Positions 39,255 to 50,219 of a DNA stretch of 64,000 bases are shown here, piece after piece; the first letter of the stretch is position 1; each line of letters opens with the position of its first letter. Source of the stretch: [Erwinia] mediterraneensis (lineage in GTDB: Bacteria > Pseudomonadota > Gammaproteobacteria > Enterobacterales > Enterobacteriaceae). The DNA lies in the NCBI RefSeq assembly GCF_900604315.1, contig NZ_LR026978.1:2370325-2434324 (forward strand). Direction: 5' to 3'. Position numbers and translations under genes: made by a program. The notes under the pieces are model-generated. The model did not search any database and was not told where the DNA came from. It was given only the letters and a program-made list of their open reading frames with translations.

Positions 39255-39282
39255 CCCCCCCGCATCAGAGCGGGGGGGTGGT
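39255..39282. terminator. Hairpin between the ABC ATPase gene and fadE
   Basis: The stem CCCCCCCGC/GCGGGGGGG with an ATCAGA loop lies between the convergent genes. It is followed only by TGGTT on the plus strand and by TTCTTTTCC on the minus strand. Confidence 0.75.
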
Positions 39283-41730
39283 TCAGGCGGCTTCGCTGTT
39301 GCGCGGCGCACGAGGCGCTTCTGCGGGCACGGGCACTGCCAGCGCTTCCGGCGCAAACTCATCCACGTTAATGGCCCGCAGACGGCTGGTTTCAGCGCGT
39401 GACAGAATCGCCGCTTCCTCTTTATTGATCCAGCCCTCCTGCAACGCCTGTTCCGCCAGCGCATCCAGACGCGTAAACGGCAGGGTTTTCTTCAGCTGTT
39501 TGCACAGGCGCAGGTGGATAGTTTCGGCGGCCATCACATCCTGTAACGCCTGCTCCAGCTGACCTGCCGGGTTATGCTCGCTGGGGGTCAGATACTGACC
39601 GCGTCCCAGACGGCTGCGCGTTGCCGAGGGCAGCTGCAGCAGCTTCGCCAGCTGATGGTCGAGACGATCAGCAGGCGCAGCGCAGTGTTTGCCGCCGGCA
39701 AAAATCGTGGCGCGCAGCAGCCCTGCCGCCAGACGATGCGGGAAGTTGCGCAGCAGCTCGTCCATCGCCACTTCCGCCTGATGCAGAGCATCCTGTACAC
39801 CCCAGTGCAGCAGCGGCAGATCCGCCTCGTTACGTCCTTCATCCTCGTAGCGCTTCAGCGCCGCCGAAGCGAGATAGAGCTGGCTCAGCACATCGCCCAG
39901 ACGAGCCGAGATACGCTCACGCCGCTTCAGGCTGCCGCCCAGCACCGCCATAGAGACATCCGCCAGCAGCGCGAGGTTAGCGCTGATCCGGTTAAGCTGC
40001 TGATAGTAGCGACGGGTGGCGTCACGGGTGGGGGAGGTGCTGGTGCGTCCGCCCGTCAGGCCGAGCCAGAAGCTACGCACCATGTTACTGCCCACATGGC
40101 CGATATGGCTGAACAGGGCACGATCAAACGCCTCGAGATCGTTGTTTTGCGCCGCCGCCATTTCTGTCAGCAGATAAGGATGGCAGCGAATCGCGCCCTG
40201 ACCAAAGATAATCATGCTGCGGGTCAGGATATTGGCGCCTTCAACCGTAATGGCGATAGGCGCACCCTGATAGGCGCGGGCGAGGAAGTTGTTGTTGCCC
40301 AGCATAATGCCTTTGCCGCCAGCAATATCCATGGCGTCGATAATGGCGCGCTGACCGCGATGGGTGCAGTGATATTTGACGATCGCCGACAGTACCGCCG
40401 GTTTCTCACCCTGCATAATACCGCTGGTGATCAGAGTGGCGGCCGCATCCATCACATAAGCGTTACCGGCAATACGTGCCAGCGGCTCCTCAATCCCTTC
40501 CATTTTACCAATAGAGACTTTGAACTGGCGGCGAATATGGGCATAAGCGCCAATCGCCAGCGCCAGCGATTTCAGCGTACCGGTTGAGTTGGAGGGCAGG
40601 GTAATACCGCGGCCCACCGAGAGGCATTCCACCAGCATACGCCAGCCCTGACCCGCCATTTTCGGCCCGCCGATAATGAAATCGAGCGGCACAAAAATAT
40701 CTTTACCGCGCGTCGGCCCGTTCTGAAAAGGCACGTTAAGTGGGAAGTGGCGCTTGCCGATTTCGACGCCGGGCGTGCTGGTGGGGATCAGCGCACAGGT
40801 AATGCCCAGTTCCTCAACGTCGCCCAGCAGATGATCGGGGTCGGAGAGTTTAAACGCCAGACCCAGCACGGTGGCGATCGGTGCCAGCGTAATGTAGCGT
40901 TTGTTCCAGGTCAGACGCATGCCGGGCACCTGCTCGCCCTGCCATTCGCCCATGCAGATGACTCCGGTATCCGGGATCGCGCCCGCATCGGATCCCGCTT
41001 CGGGACTGGTCAGCGCAAAGCAGGGGATCTCTTCGCCACGTGCCAGACGCGGCAGATAGTGATTTTTCTGTTCATCGGTGCCGTAATGCTGCAGCAGTTC
41101 GCCCGGGCCGAGGGAGTTGGGTACGCCGACGGTAATCGCCAGAATGCCGGAAACCCCCGCCAGTTTTTGCAATACGCAGGCCTGAGCATAAGCGGAAAAT
41201 TCCAGCCCGCCATACTCTTTTTTGATGATCATAGCGAAGAAACGATGCGCTTTCAGATGCGCCCAGAGTTCCGGCGGCAGATCGGCCAGTTCATGGGTGA
41301 TCTGAAAATCGTTCGCCATGCGGCAGGCTTCTTCAACCGGTCCGTCGAGAAAGGCCTGCTCTTCCGGCGTCAGTCGCGGCTGTGGATAGTTATGCAATTT
41401 TTCCCAGTCCGGCTTACCGCGAAACAGATCGCCTTCCCACCAGGTGGTGCCAGCTTCAATCGCCTCTTTTTCCGTACGTGACATCGGCGGCATCACTTTC
41501 TGAAAGGTATGCAGCGTGGGTCGGGAAAACATGCTGCGACGCATGGACGGCAGGTTAAAGGGCAGCAGGATAATCACCAGCGGCAGCAGCAGCCAGGGCG
41601 TCCAGAGATTGGCCAGCGAGAGCGCAGCGGTCCAGAGCAGCAGAATAATGCTGCTTTTGCTGAGAGTAACACGGTGATAGAAAAGCGCGCCGATCAGGGC
41701 AATCGTCGCAATGATACTGAGAACCATCAT
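39283..41730 (-). CDS. fadE: Acyl-CoA dehydrogenase FadE
   Basis: 815 aa (E. coli 814). First oxidation step of fatty-acid beta-oxidation. The N-terminal hydrophobic region has two membrane segments, followed by the acyl-CoA dehydrogenase core with [20 protein letters not shown] (FAD/substrate loop), [12 protein letters not shown] and the ...[14 protein letters not shown] segment. A FadR-like operator lies about 22-40 bp upstream of the start. Same neighbour (gmhA, divergent) as in E. coli. Confidence 0.97.
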   Translation of the reverse strand: MMVLSIIATIALIGALFYHRVTLSKSSIILLLWTAALSLANLWTPWLLLPLVIILLPFNLPSMRRSMFSRPTLHTFQKVMPPMSRTEKEAIEAGTTWWEGDLFRGKPDWEKLHNYPQPRLTPEEQAFLDGPVEEACRMANDFQITHELADLPPELWAHLKAHRFFAMIIKKEYGGLEFSAYAQACVLQKLAGVSGILAITVGVPNSLGPGELLQHYGTDEQKNHYLPRLARGEEIPCFALTSPEAGSDAGAIPDTGVICMGEWQGEQVPGMRLTWNKRYITLAPIATVLGLAFKLSDPDHLLGDVEELGITCALIPTSTPGVEIGKRHFPLNVPFQNGPTRGKDIFVPLDFIIGGPKMAGQGWRMLVECLSVGRGITLPSNSTGTLKSLALAIGAYAHIRRQFKVSIGKMEGIEEPLARIAGNAYVMDAAATLITSGIMQGEKPAVLSAIVKYHCTHRGQRAIIDAMDIAGGKGIMLGNNNFLARAYQGAPIAITVEGANILTRSMIIFGQGAIRCHPYLLTEMAAAQNNDLEAFDRALFSHIGHVGSNMVRSFWLGLTGGRTSTSPTRDATRRYYQQLNRISANLALLADVSMAVLGGSLKRRERISARLGDVLSQLYLASAALKRYEDEGRNEADLPLLHWGVQDALHQAEVAMDELLRNFPHRLAAGLLRATIFAGGKHCAAPADRLDHQLAKLLQLPSATRSRLGRGQYLTPSEHNPAGQLEQALQDVMAAETIHLRLCKQLKKTLPFTRLDALAEQALQEGWINKEEAAILSRAETSRLRAINVDEFAPEALAVPVPAEAPRAPRNSEAA

Positions 41731-41751
41731 AGTGAACTGCTCCGTAAGTTG

Positions 41752-41770
41752 TAAGAGGTCTGACCTGTTA
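41752..41770. promoter_or_regulatory. FadR operator of fadE
   Basis: TAAGAGGTCTGACCTGTTA contains the FadR core GGTCTGACC with correct flanks (consensus ANCTGGTCNGACCNGNT). It is placed to repress fadE in the absence of long-chain acyl-CoA. Confidence 0.7.
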
Positions 41771-42014
41771 TCAGAGAGATTTAAAACAGAAGTGCGGAGT
41801 TAGCAAACTGTTTACATGATAATTACTACCTGACTCACAAAATCGGCCCCCTGAGACGAGCGGCAGAAAAAAGCAGCCTCGTCGGAGATCGCCGCTCCGT
41901 CGTGATGCGCTTTTTTGCCGTGCTGAGCGGGACATTCCCCGCAGCGACGCTTTTCGCTGACCAGCCATTCCGTTAAACTTGCAGAGGTCAATCTTTCCTC
42001 TAAAGGACTTCCCT

Positions 42015-42593
42015 ATGTACCAGGATATTATTCGTTCAGAACTCAACGAAGCAGCGGATACGCTGAATAAATTTCTGAGCGATGAGGCGAATATTCACGC
42101 GATTCAGCGCGCCGCCGTGTTGCTGGCAGACAGTTTTAAAGCGGGCGGCAAAGTACTCTCCTGCGGTAACGGCGGCTCTCATTGCGATGCCATGCACTTT
42201 GCCGAAGAGCTGACCGGACGCTACCGGGAAAATCGTCCCGGCTATCCGGCTATCGCCATTTCAGACGTCAGTCACCTCTCCTGTGTCAGCAATGACTTTG
42301 GCTATGACTATGTCTTTTCCCGCTATATCGAAGCGGTAGGCCGTCAGGGCGATGTGCTGCTGGCGCTCTCCACCTCTGGCAACTCCGCCAATATTATTAA
42401 GGCGATTGAAGCGGCGCGGGCGCAGGGGATGAAAGTGATCACCCTGACAGGTAAGGATGGCGGCAAAATGGCGGGCACGGCGGATATTGAGATTCGCGTA
42501 CCGCATTTCGGTTACGCTGACCGCATTCAGGAGATCCATATCAAAGTGATCCACATCCTGATGCTGCTGATTGAAAAAGAGATGGTGAAGTAA
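42015..42593 (+). CDS. gmhA: Sedoheptulose-7-phosphate isomerase
   Basis: 192 aa, the same length as E. coli GmhA. Makes D-glycero-D-manno-heptose-7-phosphate for the LPS inner core. The SIS domain has [22 protein letters not shown] and [13 protein letters not shown], and the metal/catalytic HIKVIHILM helix is near the end. The start [10 protein letters not shown] follows AAGGAC. The 245 bp upstream, shared with fadE, hold the FadR site and nothing else recognisable. Confidence 0.97.
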   Translation: MYQDIIRSELNEAADTLNKFLSDEANIHAIQRAAVLLADSFKAGGKVLSCGNGGSHCDAMHFAEELTGRYRENRPGYPAIAISDVSHLSCVSNDFGYDYVFSRYIEAVGRQGDVLLALSTSGNSANIIKAIEAARAQGMKVITLTGKDGGKMAGTADIEIRVPHFGYADRIQEIHIKVIHILMLLIEKEMVK

Positions 42594-42643
42594 CGCACGG
42601 AATCTCCCGCTCTGGCGGGAGAATGTCGAATAAGGTGGTGGCT

Positions 42644-43411
42644 ATGTGCGAATTGCTCGGGATGAGCGCTAATGTCCCAACGGATATCTGTTTCAGTTTT
42701 ACCGGTCTGGTGCAGCGCGGCGGCGGAACCGGGCCACATAAAGATGGCTGGGGCATCACTTTCTATGAAGATAAAGGTTGCCGCACCTTTAAAGATCCGC
42801 TGCCCAGCTATCATTCGCCGATCGCCCGCCTGGTGCAGGAGTATCCCATCAAGTCCCACTCAGTGGTGGCGCATATCCGGCAGGCGAATCGCGGCAAGGT
42901 CTCGCTGGAAAATACCCATCCCTTTACCCGTGAACTCTGGGGCCGTAACTGGACATATGCCCACAACGGGCAGCTGAAAGGCTACCGGCAGCTGGAAACC
43001 GGACACTTCCGGCCAGTGGGGGAAACGGACAGCGAGCAGGCGTTTTGCTGGATCCTGCATCAGCTCGCCACGCGCTATCCACGTACGCCGGGCAACTGGC
43101 CAGCGGTGTTTCGCTTTATTGCCGAACTGGCGACGCAGCTGCGGCAGAAAGGGGTGTTTAACATGCTGCTGTCGGACGGGCGCTATCTGATGGCGTTCTG
43201 CTCTACCAACCTGTTCTGGATTACGCGCCGTGCGCCTTTTGGCAAAGCCACGCTGCTGGATCAGGATGTGGAGATCGATTTTCAGCAGCAGACCACGCCG
43301 CAGGACGTCGTCACCGTGATTGCCACGCAGCCGCTGACCGGCAATGAAACCTGGCACAAGATTGCGCCAGGCGAGTGGGCGTTATTTTGTCTGGGAGAGC
43401 GCCAGGAATGA
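42644..43411 (+). CDS. yafJ: YafJ, class II glutamine amidotransferase-like protein
   Basis: 255 aa, as in E. coli. Cys2 (after Met removal) is the Ntn nucleophile of [12 protein letters not shown]. Glutaminase-domain landmarks [25 protein letters not shown] and YAHNGQL are intact. No synthase domain is attached, so the acceptor reaction is unknown. The 3' end overlaps convergent yafK by 30 bp. Confidence 0.93.
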   Translation: MCELLGMSANVPTDICFSFTGLVQRGGGTGPHKDGWGITFYEDKGCRTFKDPLPSYHSPIARLVQEYPIKSHSVVAHIRQANRGKVSLENTHPFTRELWGRNWTYAHNGQLKGYRQLETGHFRPVGETDSEQAFCWILHQLATRYPRTPGNWPAVFRFIAELATQLRQKGVFNMLLSDGRYLMAFCSTNLFWITRRAPFGKATLLDQDVEIDFQQQTTPQDVVTVIATQPLTGNETWHKIAPGEWALFCLGERQE

Positions 43412-44122
43412 TTTTGAGGCGGTCTCGGGGTTGGTCGACACCGGGCTGCCGTTCAGCACATACTTACCGGCGCTGACGCTGACCGTGGGCGGCTGACGGT
43501 ATTTAACAAACCAGGCATAGCCAGGTTGCAGCTCACGCCAGAAATTAGCAAATACCGAGTACCGATGGCGTTGCAGGTTGCTTTCAGTCATGCGGAAAGG
43601 ATAGATAGCCACATCCACCTGAGCCTGACCATTGCGCAGCGCCGCATTCACATAGGTGAAAATCTCATCCATATAGGCATTGGTCATGGCGTAGCAGCCC
43701 ACGGAGACGCAATCGCCATGGATCATCAGATAGTTGCCGTTATAGCCCTGTTCGCGATCGTACTGGTTGGGAAAACCCAGATTAATGGCGCGATAAAAAC
43801 GGCTGTTGGGCTTCAGCTGATTCAGCCTGACGCTGTAAAACCCTTCCGGGCTTTTGAAGTCACCCTGGGTACGTTTGGGTCCCAGCCCGCCGGAAAAATT
43901 GCAGATGCGATAGCTGTCCAGCAGGCGATATTCATTGCCAATTTTGCCGTAAAGCTCCAGCGTCCGCTCCTCTTTGAAGATTTGAAGGTAAACCGGGGTG
44001 CCTAACAGTTGTTTCTTTAACTCTTTACTGACCGGGGCCAGTGGCTCGACTGGCTCGGGGGTCATTGCCATGCTGATGGCTGGCATTAGAATCATCGCAA
44101 ACAAAAGTGCGATTCTGCCCAT
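43382..44122 (-). CDS. yafK: YafK (DpaA), YkuD-fold L,D-transpeptidase-family protein
   Basis: 246 aa, the E. coli length. Signal peptide at the N-terminus ([20 protein letters not shown]). The catalytic HX(n)SXGC motif is [15 protein letters not shown]. In E. coli this protein detaches Braun lipoprotein from peptidoglycan rather than making crosslinks. I use MGRIAL as start because it opens the signal peptide. Confidence 0.94.
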   Translation of the reverse strand: MGRIALLFAMILMPAISMAMTPEPVEPLAPVSKELKKQLLGTPVYLQIFKEERTLELYGKIGNEYRLLDSYRICNFSGGLGPKRTQGDFKSPEGFYSVRLNQLKPNSRFYRAINLGFPNQYDREQGYNGNYLMIHGDCVSVGCYAMTNAYMDEIFTYVNAALRNGQAQVDVAIYPFRMTESNLQRHRYSVFANFWRELQPGYAWFVKYRQPPTVSVSAGKYVLNGSPVSTNPETASKSFLALSQTK

Positions 44123-44257
44123 TCTGTGTGTATCCTGGATTAAAAGAGAACCATGACGCTCCGATAGCGTCTCTGCTTGCATTATCGGAAATATCCGCTA
44201 CCGCTGCGCAACATTAACATTGTCTGTTTTTTTATCAAGACGCCGCCCGATAAATAG

Positions 44258-44584
44258 ATGCTTTCCCGGACGGAACAGGACCCGTTGGTCGTAAAGATTC
44301 TGTTGCGCGGCAAGAAGGCGCTTAGCCCGGATAAAGCGGGCCAGGTGGGGAAAACGGTGCTGGAAATCAATACCGTTGCCCTGAACGCATTAAAAAGCAG
44401 CGATCTGATTATCGGCACCATGATACGGCTGTTTTCTCCGGAGCAGGAAGAGATCCTGAAGGCGAATACGCGCATGCTGCTGGCGGTAGAACCGCCGGAA
44501 ATATTGCTACGCTTGCTGCCTACGCTGGAAGATAAGCGGCGGGCAATGGCAGCAACAAAAAAATGCAACAGGACAAAACGATGA
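44258..44584 (+). CDS. Hypothetical 108-aa protein
   Basis: Not recognised. Predominantly helical and soluble with a basic C-terminus (KKCNRTKR) and a central LIIGTMIRLFSPEQEEILKA segment. No signal peptide or cysteine motif. It lies between yafK and the SOS promoter of dinB, where K-12 has unrelated genes. No good ribosome site precedes ATG 44258, so the start or the gene itself could be wrong. The opposite-strand reading frame looks less protein-like. Confidence 0.45.
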   Translation: MLSRTEQDPLVVKILLRGKKALSPDKAGQVGKTVLEINTVALNALKSSDLIIGTMIRLFSPEQEEILKANTRMLLAVEPPEILLRLLPTLEDKRRAMAATKKCNRTKR

Positions 44585-44741
44585 CCGTGACGTCGCCCAC
44601 TGGTACCGATTTCCGCTGCACGGGACAGTAGGGCCGGAAGATCAGCGTTAATCCCCGCCAGGCCCCGGGACGGGCATGCAATGCCTCACGCCCGCCGTTG
44701 CGGTTCAGTGAGCAGCCCGCTTAAACTTTATGTCCCAGGGA

Positions 44742-44771
44742 TTGGGTATCTGTACATCTGTCCAGTATAAT
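44742..44771 (+). promoter_or_regulatory. LexA-controlled promoter of dinB
   Basis: SOS box CTGTACATCTGTCCAG (44750-44765) fits CTGTN8ACAG with one mismatch; the E. coli dinB box likewise ends CCAG. A perfect TATAAT -10 (44766-44771) abuts it, with TTGGGT 18 bp upstream, so LexA would cover the spacer. Confidence 0.85.
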
Positions 44772-44811
44772 AGGGCAGAGTACAGAACCGCGTTAAGGGC
44801 CGCTTCAGCAA

Positions 44812-45864
44812 GTGAAAATCATTCACGTCGATATGGACTGCTTTTATGCCGCAGTGGAGATGCGTGACGATCCCTCGTTGCGCGATATCCCGCTGGCCAT
44901 TGGTGGCAGCCGGGAGCGACGCGGGGTGATCAGCACCGCCAACTATCCGGCGCGTGAATATGGCGTACGCAGCGCCATGCCGACCGCGATGGCATTAAAG
45001 CTCTGTCCGCATCTGCGGCTGTTGCCCGGCCGCTTTGACGCCTATAAAGAAGCCTCCCGCCAGATTCGTGAAATTTTCTTGCGCTATACGCCGCTGATTG
45101 AACCACTCTCACTGGATGAGGCTTATCTGGACGTGACCGACAGTCCACACTGCCAGGGTTCCGCCACCCTGATGGCGCAGGCGATCCGTGACACTATCCT
45201 GCGTGAAACCGGGCTGACCGCCTCGGCGGGTATTGCCCCTGTCAAGTTTCTCGCCAAGATCGCCTCCGATATGAATAAACCTAACGGGCAATATGTGATT
45301 ACGCCGCAGGCGATGCCTGAATTTCTGCTGTCGCTGCCGCTGGCGAAAATTCCGGGCGTGGGTAAAGTCTCAGCAAAGAAGCTGGAGGAGATGGGGCTTT
45401 ATACCTGCGGTGATGTACAAAAAACTGACCTGGCGAAACTGCTGAAGCGCTTTGGAAAATTTGGTCGCGTGCTGTGGGAGCGTAGCCACGGCATTGATGA
45501 ACGTGGCGTGGTGGTGGAGCGGGAACGTAAGTCGCTGGGCGTGGAGCGGACGCTGGCCGAAGATATTCACAGCTGGGAACAGTGTCTGGAGATTATCGAT
45601 TATCTCTACAGCGAACTGGAGCGGCGGTTGACGCAGATTCGTCCCGACAGGCAGATTGCCCGTCAGGGAGTGAAGCTGAAATTTAACGATTTTCAACAGA
45701 CGACGCAGGAACATCTCTGGCCGGTACTGCATAAAGAGGACATGATTGCCGTGGCGAAAAAGACCTGGGATGAACGGCGCGCCGGCCGCGGCGTACGGCT
45801 GGTGGGGCTCCATGTCACTCTGGTCGATCCGCAGCTGGAACGGCAGTTGCTGCTGGGGTTGTAA
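44812..45864 (+). CDS. dinB: DNA polymerase IV
   Basis: 350 aa (E. coli 351), GTG start. SOS-induced Y-family translesion polymerase. Catalytic acids are visible in [12 protein letters not shown] (Asp8) and SLDEAYLD (Asp-Glu pair near 103). The helix-hairpin-helix [16 protein letters not shown] and the little-finger domain follow. The C-terminal [10 protein letters not shown] is the beta-clamp-binding motif. Confidence 0.97.
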   Translation: MKIIHVDMDCFYAAVEMRDDPSLRDIPLAIGGSRERRGVISTANYPAREYGVRSAMPTAMALKLCPHLRLLPGRFDAYKEASRQIREIFLRYTPLIEPLSLDEAYLDVTDSPHCQGSATLMAQAIRDTILRETGLTASAGIAPVKFLAKIASDMNKPNGQYVITPQAMPEFLLSLPLAKIPGVGKVSAKKLEEMGLYTCGDVQKTDLAKLLKRFGKFGRVLWERSHGIDERGVVVERERKSLGVERTLAEDIHSWEQCLEIIDYLYSELERRLTQIRPDRQIARQGVKLKFNDFQQTTQEHLWPVLHKEDMIAVAKKTWDERRAGRGVRLVGLHVTLVDPQLERQLLLGL

Positions 45865-45879
45865 GAGGAGCAGGGTTTA

Positions 45880-46583
45880 CCCTCACCCCGGCCCTCTCCC
45901 GCAGGCGGGAGAGGGGGAGGCGCAGGATTGTGAGATGAGTGCGGGGTTCACCCTCACCCTGACCCTCTCCCGCAGGCGGGAGAGGGGGAGGTGCAGGTTT
46001 GTGAGAGAAGTGCGGGGTTCAGACATACCTGATTGTGCAGCAGGACCCGTTCCGTCAGACCGCACCGTGCAGTCCCCTCTCCCTCCGGGAGAGGGTTAGG
46101 GTGAGGGGAGCAGACAGACAGTATGTGCGACGTTCACCCTCACCCCGGCCCTCTCCCGCAGGCGGGAGAGGGGGAGGTGCAGGTTTGTGAGAGAAGTGCG
46201 GGGTTCAGACATACCTGATTGTGCAGACAGGACCCGTTCCGTCAGGCCGCACCGTGCTGTCCCCTCTCCCTCCGGGAGAGGGTTAGGGTGAGGGGAGCAG
46301 ACAGACAGGATGTGCGACGTTCACCCTCACCCCGACCCTCTCCCGCAGGCGGGAGAGGGGGAGGTGCAGGTTTGTGAGAGAAGTGCGGGGTTCAGACATA
46401 CCTGATTGTGCAGACAGGACCCGTTCCGTCAGACCGCACCGTGCTGTCCCCTCTCCCTCCGGGAGAGGGTTAGGGTGAGGGGAGCAGACAGACAGGATGT
46501 GTGACGTTCACCCTCTCCCCGGCCCTCTCCCGCAGGCGGGAGAGGGGGAGGCGCAGGTTTGTGAGAGGAGTGCGGGGTTCAGA
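45880..46583. repeat. Tandem array of 187-bp units built from two palindromes
   Basis: Units at 45946-46131, 46132-46318 and 46319-46505 (186, 187, 187 bp) are nearly identical, with partial copies at 45880-45945 and 46506-46583. Each unit holds one CTCTCCCGC-AGGCGGGAGAGG palindrome and one CTCTCCCTCCGGGAGAGGG palindrome in opposite flank orientation, about 110 bp apart. It fills the convergent gap between dinB and the ABC binding-protein gene. No coding potential. Confidence 0.93.
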
Positions 46584-46609
46584 TAGCGCCAGCTTGTAAG
46601 GGAAAATAC

Positions 46610-47680
46610 TTACTTCTTACCGTACTTTGCTTCCAGCGTGGCAAACCAGGGAGCGACAAAATCGGTGTTTTCCCCCCAGCCGGGCACGATTTTATTCAGT
46701 GACGCGACGTTAACCGCACCCTGCTGGCTGTTCAGCTGCTGCTGAGAAATCGCGGCGGCCTGGAATTCATAGCTCTCCGGGGTCGCTTCTCCAGCGATTT
46801 TATTCGCTACCAGACGCATATTCACGGCGCCAATGGTTTTTGGATCGACCGCCACCGTTTGTACCCAGGGGCTGCCTTTAGCCCGCATCAGTTGCAGATC
46901 CTGATTCGAGACATCAATACTGTAGAGTTTGATCTCGGTACGGCCATTCTCCTGCAGCGCTTTCCATGCCCCCTGGCTGAAGGCATCCCAGGCTCCCCAG
47001 ATTGCATCGATCTGACCCTTCGGGTATTTCGCCAGAATTGCGCCAATCTTATTCGCGGTATCACCCTGCACATCAGAAGAGACGGCACCGATCGACTCCA
47101 GCTGATGAATACCTGGATTTTCCTGCAGCAGCTTCTCGTACACCACCTGACGACGCTCCATCGGCGGGAAACCGGCGACCCACAGTTTGACGATGTTCGC
47201 CTTGCCGTTGAAATCTTTAATCAGTTGATTGAGAGAGAGCTGTGCCAGCGAGGCGTCATCCTGCGCCGTCACGGTAACGCCCGCGACCGGCGTATCGACC
47301 GGGGTATCAAACACTGACAGCTTGATACCGGCATCGGCAATGCGTTTCACCAGCTCGGTGGCATAGGGCGCTTTACCATGAGACAGCACGATGCCGTCAT
47401 ATTTCTGACTGATCGCCTGGTTAACAAAATCCTGAAAGCGCGCGTCATCGCCGTTGCTGAGGAACGTACTGACTTTAAAGCCCAGCTGGCGTCCTTGCTG
47501 CACGGCACCGGCGACAAACTGGGTGGTATTGTCGTCTGAGCCAAGATTGCGGATCACCGCAATGCGAACCGGGCCGTCGTGGCTGGCGATCGCTTCAGGT
47601 ACCGGCACAACCGTATCGGCGAAAGCGGCGCTGGCGCTCAGCAGGCTCAGCGTCAGCAGAGAAAGGGTAATTTTTTTCAT
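46610..47680 (-). CDS. Ribose-type ABC transporter periplasmic binding protein
   Basis: 356 aa with a signal peptide ending SAAFA-DT near residue 22. Type I periplasmic-binding (LacI/RbsB-like) fold with VRIAVIRNLGSDDNTTQFVAGA and DAIWGAWDAFSQGAWKAL. It is encoded last in an ATPase-permease-binding protein operon. The family carries pentoses, hexoses and related sugars. A MetJ-like array upstream of the operon suggests methylthioribose as a candidate ligand (inference). AI-2 or another sugar cannot be excluded. Confidence 0.85.
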   Translation of the reverse strand: MKKITLSLLTLSLLSASAAFADTVVPVPEAIASHDGPVRIAVIRNLGSDDNTTQFVAGAVQQGRQLGFKVSTFLSNGDDARFQDFVNQAISQKYDGIVLSHGKAPYATELVKRIADAGIKLSVFDTPVDTPVAGVTVTAQDDASLAQLSLNQLIKDFNGKANIVKLWVAGFPPMERRQVVYEKLLQENPGIHQLESIGAVSSDVQGDTANKIGAILAKYPKGQIDAIWGAWDAFSQGAWKALQENGRTEIKLYSIDVSNQDLQLMRAKGSPWVQTVAVDPKTIGAVNMRLVANKIAGEATPESYEFQAAAISQQQLNSQQGAVNVASLNKIVPGWGENTDFVAPWFATLEAKYGKK

Positions 47681-47712
47681 GGTGCATCTTATCCCAAGAG
47701 AGTGACAGCGCC

Positions 47713-48711
47713 TCAGCGGCGCTGGATATAGGTAATTGCCAGTGCCAGAGCCAGCACCAGACCTTTGATAATATCCATGGCGTAATAGGGTACAGAGAGC
47801 ATCACCAGCCCGTTCTGCAGAACGCCGAGAATTACAGCCCCTACCAGGGTGCCCAGGGCGTTGGGTTTACCGGAACCGGCCAGCGAAAAGCCGATCCAGG
47901 CCGCGGCCACTGCATCCATCAGATAGCCGCCGCCAGCATTCACCTGGGATGAGCCGATGCGCGAGGCAAGCAGAATTCCGCCCAGCCCGGCCAGCAGTGA
48001 GGCGATGACATAAGCCAGCACGCGATAGCGGGTGGTGCGGATGCCTGACAGACGCGCCGCTTCCGGATTGCCCCCCAGCGCATACATCCGTCGTCCCTGT
48101 TTGGTCAGCGACAGGCCGAGCTGCGCGACTACCGTCACCACCAGCATGATAATCACGATAGTGGGCACCTGACCGAGCAGGGCGAAGCTGGCCGGGATAA
48201 CGCCTTCCGCCATATCGCCGCTCGGCAGCACCATATTTTCCGTGATGGAGCCGCCAAAGCTGTAAGTCATCGCCACACCCTGAATCACAAACAGCGTGGC
48301 CAGCGTTGCCAGCATGTCCGGGATGCGCAACACCACAATCAAAAAGGCGTTAAACAGGCCGACCAGGGTGCAGAGCAGCAAAGTAATCACAATGGCCTGA
48401 GTGGTGCCGAAGCCGTACCAGACAAACAGGGAGATCACCAGTGCGTTCGCCAGCGAGGCAGTTGAGCCCACCGAGAGATCGAAACCTCCGACGGTAAGTG
48501 AAATTGATACGCCGACAGCGATAACCGTGACAATAGCGATCGAGCGCAGAATATTGACGAGGTTATTGGGATCGAGAAAGCTGTCGGACGCCAGACCAAA
48601 AGCGGCGATCAGGATAACAACGGTCAGCAACATGCCCCATTTATAGAGAAAATCGAACAGTTGGTGACGCAGCGCAGGCTGCGGATTCAGGGATACATCT
48701 TTACTGCTCAC
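47713..48711 (-). CDS. Ribose-type ABC transporter permease (RbsC family)
   Basis: 332 aa with about nine hydrophobic segments. BPD_transp_2 family landmarks are VGVSISLTVGGFDLSVGSTASL, YALGGNPEAARLSGI and AAAWIGFSLAGSGKPNALGTLVGA. It overlaps the ATPase gene by 4 bp, and the binding-protein gene follows after 32 bp. Confidence 0.9.
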   Translation of the reverse strand: MSSKDVSLNPQPALRHQLFDFLYKWGMLLTVVILIAAFGLASDSFLDPNNLVNILRSIAIVTVIAVGVSISLTVGGFDLSVGSTASLANALVISLFVWYGFGTTQAIVITLLLCTLVGLFNAFLIVVLRIPDMLATLATLFVIQGVAMTYSFGGSITENMVLPSGDMAEGVIPASFALLGQVPTIVIIMLVVTVVAQLGLSLTKQGRRMYALGGNPEAARLSGIRTTRYRVLAYVIASLLAGLGGILLASRIGSSQVNAGGGYLMDAVAAAWIGFSLAGSGKPNALGTLVGAVILGVLQNGLVMLSVPYYAMDIIKGLVLALALAITYIQRR

Positions 48712-50219
48712 GCAGGGGTTCCTCCGGTGGAATAAAGCAAAAGCGTCTCTTCAGTGGCGTTACGGGCTTCCATTTCCGCCACAATGCGCCCATCCCAGAG
48801 CACACAAATGCGATCGCACAGGCCCACCAGCTCGGAAAACTCTCCCGATGCGTAGATGATGCCTTTGCCTTCGCGCGCCAGGCTGTCGATCAGGCTGAAC
48901 AGATCCGTTTTCGCCTTGATATCGACCCCTTTGGTGGGTTCGTCAAAAATCAGTACGTCGGCGTTGTTGCGCAGCCATTTGCCGATGGCGACTTTTTGCT
49001 GATTGCCGCCCGAGAGGCGACGCAGCGTCTGTGCCGGGCCGGTGGTGCGAATGTTGAGTTTCTGGATCAATGCTTCCGCCCAGCGCCACGCCTCGCGATG
49101 ACCAAACAGGCTCCAGCGGGAAAAACTGTCATCAGCGCTGACGCTCAGGTTCATCGCGACCGACTCATCAATAAAAATGCCTTCTTTACGACGCTCTTCC
49201 GGCACCAGCGCCATACGCTGACTTACAGAGTCATGGGGAGAGCGTGGCTGCCAGGCCTTACCGTGCAGTTCACCGCGCGTTACGCGACTTTTACTGGCAC
49301 CAAACAGCGCTTTGCACAGCTCGGTTTTTCCGGCACCGGCCAGCCCTGCGATACCCAGAATTTCCCCCTTATGCAGACGCAGCGAGATATCCTGCAACAG
49401 CTGGTCGTCATGCAATCCTTCGACCGCCAGCAGCAGCGGCTGCGGCTGCGGCTGGCGTTCACGACGCGGCGGATAGACGTCAGTGAGCGCATGGCCCAGC
49501 ATCTTCTCCACAATTTGCTCACCGCTCAGGGCCTTCATCGGCCCGCTCTCAATCAGATGGCCATCGCGTAGCACTGTCAGCCGATCGCAAATCGCCTTCA
49601 GCTCATGGATACGGTGCGAAATAAACACAATGCCAATGCCATTCGCCTGCAGGCGGCGCACGACGGTAAAGAGGCGCTCGCTTTCATGCTGGTCGAGCGG
49701 CGCGGTAGGCTCATCAAGGATTAAAAAACGGCAGTGATGGGACAGGGCGCGCGCCAGCAGAATCTGCTGCTTTTCCGCCAGCGAACAGCGCTCCACCAGA
49801 CGATTCACGTCGATGGCGACATCCAGCTGCGTCAGCAATTCCCGCGCCTGACGCCGGATATCACCCCAGCGGTAGCGACAGCCCGGTTCCGCCAGCTGAT
49901 CAAGCAGAATGTTCTCCGCCACGCTGAGCTGAGGCACCAGCGCGACATCAACTTCCTGTTGCACCAGATGGATGCCGAGCTGTTTGGCGTCGCGCGGAGA
50001 GCGGATGGAAACCGGCTGACCATCAAGCAGGATCTCCCCCTGGTAATGGCTGTAGGCACCCGACAGCACCGCCATCAGCGTCGATTTTCCGGCGCCATTG
50101 GCCCCGGTCAGCGCATGTACCGAGTGGCCCTCTGCGGTGAAATCTACCCGGGTCAGAGCGGCAAAGCCGCCAAAGGCGATAGAGATGTTACGCATTTCGA
50201 GGCGATTTAACGCACTCAT
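48708..50219 (-). CDS. Ribose-type ABC transporter ATPase (RbsA family, duplicated domains)
   Basis: 503 aa with two nucleotide-binding domains, as in RbsA/MglA. Domain 1 has GANGAGKST and LILDEPTAPLD; its signature is degenerate (CSLAEKQQ), as usual in this family. Domain 2 has GLAGAGKTE, LSGGNQQKV and LIFDEPTKGVD. The start MSALNRLEMRN has GGAGG upstream; an in-frame ORF extends 31 codons further but crosses the leader structure. First gene of the operon. Confidence 0.9.
   Translation of the reverse strand: MSALNRLEMRNISIAFGGFAALTRVDFTAEGHSVHALTGANGAGKSTLMAVLSGAYSHYQGEILLDGQPVSIRSPRDAKQLGIHLVQQEVDVALVPQLSVAENILLDQLAEPGCRYRWGDIRRQARELLTQLDVAIDVNRLVERCSLAEKQQILLARALSHHCRFLILDEPTAPLDQHESERLFTVVRRLQANGIGIVFISHRIHELKAICDRLTVLRDGHLIESGPMKALSGEQIVEKMLGHALTDVYPPRRERQPQPQPLLLAVEGLHDDQLLQDISLRLHKGEILGIAGLAGAGKTELCKALFGASKSRVTRGELHGKAWQPRSPHDSVSQRMALVPEERRKEGIFIDESVAMNLSVSADDSFSRWSLFGHREAWRWAEALIQKLNIRTTGPAQTLRRLSGGNQQKVAIGKWLRNNADVLIFDEPTKGVDIKAKTDLFSLIDSLAREGKGIIYASGEFSELVGLCDRICVLWDGRIVAEMEARNATEETLLLYSTGGTPA

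Noticed and set aside
44182-44568. Minus-strand frame opposite the 108-aa hypothetical gene
   Set aside because: Serine/arginine-rich composition typical of a shadow frame, and no ribosome site.
45880-46583. Tandem palindromic array considered as a CRISPR
   Set aside because: Period of 187 bp, the intervals between palindromes are identical rather than unique, and no cas genes are present.
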